Part shown: positions 9,520 through 13,470 of the stretch, piece by piece
Numbering within the stretch: position 1 is the stretch's first letter
Layout of the letters: each line of letters starts with the position of its first letter
Assembly (NCBI GenBank): GCA_933822405.4
Contig: CAKOGP040001827.1
Location: 1-13,470 of the forward strand
Direction of reading: 5' to 3'
Length of the DNA: 13,470 bases
DNA from: Cylindrotheca closterium
Taxonomy: Eukaryota; Bacillariophyta; Bacillariophyceae; Bacillariales; Bacillariaceae
Position numbers and translations under genes: made by a program
Notes under the pieces: model-generated
Told to the model about the DNA's origin: nothing
The model's database searches: none
Seen by the model: only the letters and a program-made list of their open reading frames with translations

Positions 9520-9756
9520 CCGGCACGTTATGTCTTTGCAGAAACATTTATACTGTACTGTAGCTCTCTTATTATGTACTGGTACGTGTACCTGGTACCA
9601 CTCATACAAAAATTCCAAATTACCGTTAATTGGACCAGAGAGTGTCCGTCATTCGTACGTTTAGATAGAGATTCGCACACATCTTGTAAAATCCCCATGT
9701 TTGTTCTCGTACTCGTTTCGTACCGAATCTCTCGTACCCCGCTACTCAATATAACT

Positions 9757-9962
9757 CTTTATGTTTGGCGTCGTCCTTGTCAACGTAAAGATGGTTCGAA
9801 GTATTATGAGTATATTTTAGTTTATACTGATGACGTCATTGCAATCTTGGAGAATCCAAAAGCGATTATGGACAGCCAAACTCAAAAGTTTCTTTGTTTT
9901 AAAACCTGAATCGATAAAAGAGCCAACCACATATCTTGGTGCAACAATCTCGAAGCACAAGT
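9757..9962 (+). pseudogene. Ty1/Copia reverse transcriptase fragment (frameshifted relic)
   Basis: From 9760 one frame reads a VWRRP motif, then KYYEYILVYTDDVIAI. This is the Copia RT active-site block, with YTDD in place of the usual YVDD. That frame stops at 9907-9909. The family block LKPESIKEPTTYLGA then continues in a different frame from about 9888, so at least one single-base-class indel lies near 9885-9900. Similarity fades after about 9960, although the second frame stays open to 10060. No gag, protease, integrase, RNase H or LTR is visible in the window. It is a short dead fragment of a Pseudoviridae-type retrotransposon, a group abundant in diatoms. Confidence 0.8.
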
Positions 9963-10329
9963 TGGATGGTGATGATTATTTCACGCGGGCTATTGGATCT
10001 GAATGTTGGAAATCGGTTCTGGCGGACATCAGACTGCTTGTCTTCGTCCAAACCGATTGACAACGTTGTGGCCCATCAAGCCATAATTGCCAACCAGCCG
10101 TGCCAGCATGCGACCCATCATGCAGAGGCACCGTCCATAGCGATCTCCGATCCGCCTAATAGGAAATAATCATCTCTACAGGAACACACGAGGAGATAGT
10201 GTTTTTCGCGTTTTTTGCGCGCGTTGAAATTGTGGCAAAACAAATGATGTCAGGATGCTTGGAGGCGCCAACTTTATTCCGATGAAATACCCGATCACTT
10301 TGGAGACGCCAAAAATGATGATTTCATTT

Positions 10330-10436
10330 CAAAGACGCACATCTGGGTTCAAGCACGCAAATCGAGTTTTCAAGCACGCACATCCGGGTTCAAGCACACA
10401 TTCAAAGACGCATATCCGGGTTCTAGCACGCATAGA
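10330..10436. repeat. Degenerate 20-bp tandem repeat cluster
   Basis: About five and a half copies of a unit close to CAAGCACGCACATCCGGGTT occur at 10330, 10350, 10371, 10391 (truncated to 12 nt), 10403 and 10423 (partial). Copies differ by several substitutions. There is no unique spacer between them, which argues against a CRISPR array. Confidence 0.8.
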
Positions 10437-10539
10437 AGATCCAACACCCCCCTCAAGGGGTATCCCAGCTGAAATCAGTGCACGTGGTCGCGCAAGTCAA
10501 AATTCACGATTTCTTATTCTCTTCAATGTCAGATCACAA

Positions 10540-10601
10540 AACTTCAGGAAACGAAGAGAAAAAAGCATCATGACAACTTCAGGAAACGAAGAGAAAAAAG
10601 C
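10540..10601. repeat. 27-bp perfect direct repeat, period 35
   Basis: The sequences at 10540-10566 and 10575-10601 are identical over 27 nt, beginning AACTTCAGG and ending AAAAAAGC, with an 8-nt spacer. The 35-nt period is not a multiple of three, so any coding frame that once crossed it would be shifted. Confidence 0.9.
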
Positions 10602-11832
10602 GATATTACCTCTGACATCCAGAGCATGATGATTAGGGAAATTCCTGACCTTAGGATCACTCATTGTTATAGTACAAACAAGCCGCCGTCGATGTGCTGG
10701 AAGGGATGAAAGGTCTTGTCTTTGAGCGACCCAGACAAAAGCTTACTGACACGTTTGTCGAGTCATACCCACATATCCATGTGGCGATCGTGTGCTATTT
10801 GTGGTTGAATTACCCAGAGACATTACAAGAAATAATATCACATTGCCAACTGCCAACAAGGTGAAGCCACATGGGCGGCCCAGGCTCCAACAGCACATGA
10901 TAGTAAGATTAGAACTGAAGCAGATGAAGAAACTTACGGTTCGCCAACAATCGACTGTCGTCGCTGCTGAAACGAGCAGGCTGGATGCTCAAGTCAGTGC
11001 TGCCAGCAAGGGCAATAGTACAATTGTATTTGCAACATACACTGGCTTCGCAAATCATCATATGAGCGCTGTAGTCCAGTGTGTCGAGTGAAAAGAATGT
11101 GGAATGGATTGCTTTAAGCCGATCGAGAATCGTCTGAGATTCCAAGGCGACGCAGCTGATGAAGGAAAAGTGTTGCCAGCAAGTGGAATAAGGTGGTGTT
11201 CTTGTAATCTTCTTGTTATTGGCTTGCAATTGGGGTGGTTGTGTGGGCAGAGTGAAAGTATGGGCAGAGTGAAAGAAATGAGAAATGGGAAGTTTTCTTA
11301 AAATGAATGACCTGCGATGTCAAGGGGGTGGCAGCATATGAAGACAATTGAAACTGTAGCTGATTGAAAACTGAGTTCAGCAGCAATCAGCATGATCGCT
11401 TGATGATGATTCTCCATTGATTAGTACATACAACCTAAGAAATGTGACCGCTTGTCCAATAAGAACCGGCCTGCTAGTTCAAAAAAGACGAAAGCCTATA
11501 GTACAGATCATGGCTGAAGGATCGATTGTGCACAGTTGTTCCATCAGGAGTAAGAATGAGCAAGTTTCCGCAAGGCTTGCGCATGGAAGTTCGCTCTCAT
11601 CACCTCGCCTCCTCTTCAGCATTCGGTCTTTTCTCTTTTCAGAACGACTGCAAAAAAATACTTCTGAAAGTTCAATTTCTACTAAATATTCAACGCGCGC
11701 AAAATACGCCAAAAACACCAACTCCTCGCGTGTTCCAGGAAATAACTATTCTAAAAGACTTGTTATCTACATGGAATGGGCAAAGCAAAAACCTTGCACG
11801 AAAACTCAAATTTCCCAAACCTTTACTGGATG

Positions 11833-12415
11833 TTTGCAATCCGGAAAGGCCGGTACAAAAACCCACGTACAGAACTCCCGCAGGATTCAGTATGGGATTT
11901 TCGTGGCGCTCAGACGTTTGATGGTCCAAGCGCACAATTCCATGTTTTCGGATTCCCTGCAAAAAGGAATCCCCCGAATAAACGGACCAAACGGACATTT
12001 GTTCGTCTGTCCAATCGGACGTGTCGAACTGCTTCGATCAAGGAGTTTCCAATGAATGGTCTCCAAGAGAGCAATTTCAACAAAGCGTATCTCCAAGAGT
12101 CGCCAAGAGTTGTCAAGAAACGAATTGCCCCAATGCAACTGACTTTGAAGAAAAGTGTTGAAATTGCTCTCTTGGAGACCATTCATTGGAAACTCCTTGA
12201 TGGAAGCAGTTCGACACGTCCGATCGGACAGACGGACAAATGTCCGTTTGGTCCGTTTATTCGGGGGATTCCTATGAGTCGGTTTTTGCAGGGAATCTGA
12301 AAACATGGAATTGTGGGCTTGGACTATCAAACGTCTGAGCGCCACGAAAATCCCAGTCTGAATCCTGCGGGAGTTCTGTACGTGGGTTTTTGTACCGGCC
12401 TTTCTGGATTGCAAA
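11833..12415. repeat. Long inverted repeat (249/259-nt arms, 75-nt spacer)
   Basis: The left arm 11833-12081 is the reverse complement of the right arm 12157-12415. By eye there are about nine substitutions and one 10-nt insertion (TATGAGTCGG, in the right arm near 12272), roughly 96% identity. The spacer 12082-12156 is unrelated to the arms. The right arm contains the 12-bp palindrome GTCCGATCGGAC at 12218-12229, broken by one base in the left arm, and a second short palindrome at 12233-12246. A transcript through it would fold into a hairpin of about 250 bp. Translations of the two arms look alike only because the DNA does; several differences change the amino acid, so I do not call a gene. 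Confidence 0.9.
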
Positions 12416-13470
12416 TGTTGGGATATGACGAAATATGAGTTTTTACGTTCCAAACGAAACTATTCAAGTACGAGGTTTTTGACACGTGCGATCGGACTTT
12501 GATCGTGCGCGATGTCGGGATTCGACGCAAGTATGCCGGACGCAAGTCTGTCGGACAATCTGTATCCACACAAACAGGAAAAGATCCTGTACAAGTGGAA
12601 TATTGATGTTGTGTACGATGCAGTAGGGAATAATGCAAGATGTCCCAAAGTACTGCATTCAACACAGAATTGTCGTAGAAGTCAAATCGAGTTCTGTAAA
12701 CAAGGGATTTTCCAAGGGAAAATCGTTGAACTCACTTTTGTTGAAATTGCTCTCTTGGAGACCATTCATTGGAAACTCCTTGATGGAAGCAGTTCGACAC
12801 GTCCGATCGGACAGACGGACAAATGTCCGTTTGGTCCGTTTATTCGGGGGATTCCTATGAGTCGGTTTTTGCAGGGAATCTGAAAACATGGAATTGTGGG
12901 CTTGGACTATCAAACGTCTGAGCGCCACGAAAATCCCAGTCTGAATCCTGCGGGAGTTCTGTACGTGGGTTTTTGTACCGGCCTTTCTGGATTGCAAATG
13001 TTGGGATATGACGAAATATGAGTTTTTACGTTCCAAACGAAACTATTCAAGTACGAGGTTTTTGACACGTGCGATCGGACTTTGATCGTGCGCGATGTCG
13101 GGATTCGACGCAAGTATGCCGGACGCAAGTCTGTCGGACAATCTGTATCCACACAAACAGGAAAAGATCCTGTACAAGTGGAATATTGATGTTGTGTACG
13201 ATGCAGTAGGGAATAATGCAAGATGTCCCAAAGTACTGCATTCAACACAGAATTGTCGTAGAAGTCAAATCGAGTTCTGTAAACAAGGGATTTTCCAAGG
13301 GAAAATCGTTGAACTCACTTTTGTTGAAATTGCTCTCTTGGAGACCATTCATTGGAAACTCCTTGATGGAAGCAGTTCGACACGTCCGATCGGACAGACG
13401 GACAAATGTCCGTTTGGTCCGTTTATTCGGGGGATTCCTATGAGTCGGTTTTTGCAGGGAATCTGAAAAC
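12156..13470. repeat. 583-bp head-to-tail tandem repeat array, running off the window
   Basis: Unit 1 is 12156-12738, unit 2 is 12739-13321, and unit 3 (13322-13470, 149 nt) is cut by the window end. I found no difference between copies in the stretches compared directly, and predicted translations over the rest agree in several frames. Each unit starts with the right arm of the long inverted repeat (259 nt) and continues with about 323 nt not found elsewhere in the window, including a small hairpin formed by GATTTTCC and GGAAAATC. Open frames of up to 123 codons exist on both strands and span unit junctions; none resembles a known protein. Confidence 0.95.

Larger units (their letters stand above)
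9113..9756. other. Intergenic region upstream of the kinesin-like gene
   Basis: No gene was recognised here. The proximal part (9113-9260) is where the kinesin promoter should lie and includes a 9-bp direct repeat GTCACGAAT at 9184-9192 and 9198-9206, the second copy carrying TGAGTCA, an AP-1/bZIP-like site. An inverted repeat and a 13-bp direct repeat, listed separately, follow. The distal part (9555-9737) has nine GTAC tetramers in 183 nt. Confidence 0.5.
10061..11832. other. Gene-poor region with short repeats and decayed coding-like segments
   Basis: No intact gene was recognised. Two repeat clusters are listed separately. A plus-strand frame open from 10673 to 10861, abutting another around 10575-10710, has protein-like composition but matches no family I can name. 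A later segment around 10850-10920 contains NKVKPHGRPR, which faintly recalls the basic G-R-P motif near the end of some MULE transposases. At 11244-11275 a 15-bp sequence is repeated with a 17-bp period. 11400-11832 shows nothing clear. Confidence 0.4.

Noticed and set aside
9574..9759. Upstream extension of the Copia fragment in the same open frame
   Set aside because: The translation before the VWRRP motif shows no reverse-transcriptase similarity; the similarity starts abruptly near 9757.
10330..10436. CRISPR-like array
   Set aside because: Units abut directly with no unique spacers, copies are diverged, and the genome is eukaryotic.
11417..12055. 212-codon plus-strand frame and its 188-codon inverted counterpart (11887-12453)
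   Set aside because: The shared protein-like part is explained by the inverted DNA repeat. Several differences between the arms are amino-acid changing, there is no known domain, and no start context stands out.
12512..12883. 123-codon frame repeated at 13095-13466
   Set aside because: It spans the junction of tandem units and is repeated only because the DNA is. Both strands are open over the same interval, and no domain is recognisable.
1..13470. tRNA, rRNA or riboswitch genes
   Set aside because: I saw no cloverleaf with a conserved T-loop/anticodon arrangement and no rRNA-like stretch. A covariance-model search could not be run here.

Overview
The window looks like nuclear DNA of a photosynthetic stramenopile, most likely a pennate diatom. 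The clues are spliceosomal introns of about 60-90 nt, a thioredoxin with a bipartite plastid pre-sequence (a signal peptide followed by an ASAF-type site, here SDA/FSP), a large INPP4-type phosphoinositide phosphatase, and a Copia-type reverse-transcriptase relic resembling those common in diatom genomes. The species cannot be named from the sequence alone.

Layout. 1-328 holds no recognisable gene. 329-835 (minus) is a two-exon plastid-targeted thioredoxin. A 211-nt divergent intergenic region (836-1046) separates it from a five-exon INPP4-like inositol polyphosphate 4-phosphatase gene on the plus strand (1047-4688). I resolved its four small introns by joining frames at GT-AG sites, which gives a 1118-residue protein with the catalytic CKSGKDRT loop. 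It converges, 148 nt tail to tail, on a minus-strand gene (9112 to 4837) for a kinesin-like protein of about 1,395 residues. That protein has a recognisable but heavily degenerate motor domain, a long acidic/polar linker and a coiled coil of about 490 residues. The motor has lost the P-loop lysine and the switch II signature, so it is probably a pseudokinesin.

From about 9113 onward the window becomes gene-poor and repeat-rich. It holds an inverted repeat and short direct repeats upstream of the kinesin gene, a frameshifted fragment of a Ty1/Copia reverse transcriptase (9757-about 9960), a degenerate 20-bp repeat cluster, a 27-bp direct repeat, and decayed coding-like segments. At the right edge lies a striking structure. 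A 249/259-nt long inverted repeat (about 96% identical arms) is followed by a head-to-tail array of a 583-bp unit. Two full copies and a third cut by the window edge show no difference between them, and each unit contains one arm of the inverted repeat.

The three host genes have unrelated roles (plastid redox control, phosphoinositide turnover, cytoskeleton). Nothing in the sequence suggests they act together beyond sharing intergenic space. The most unusual items are the degenerate kinesin and the palindrome-plus-tandem array. I see no CRISPR array, tRNA or rRNA gene.
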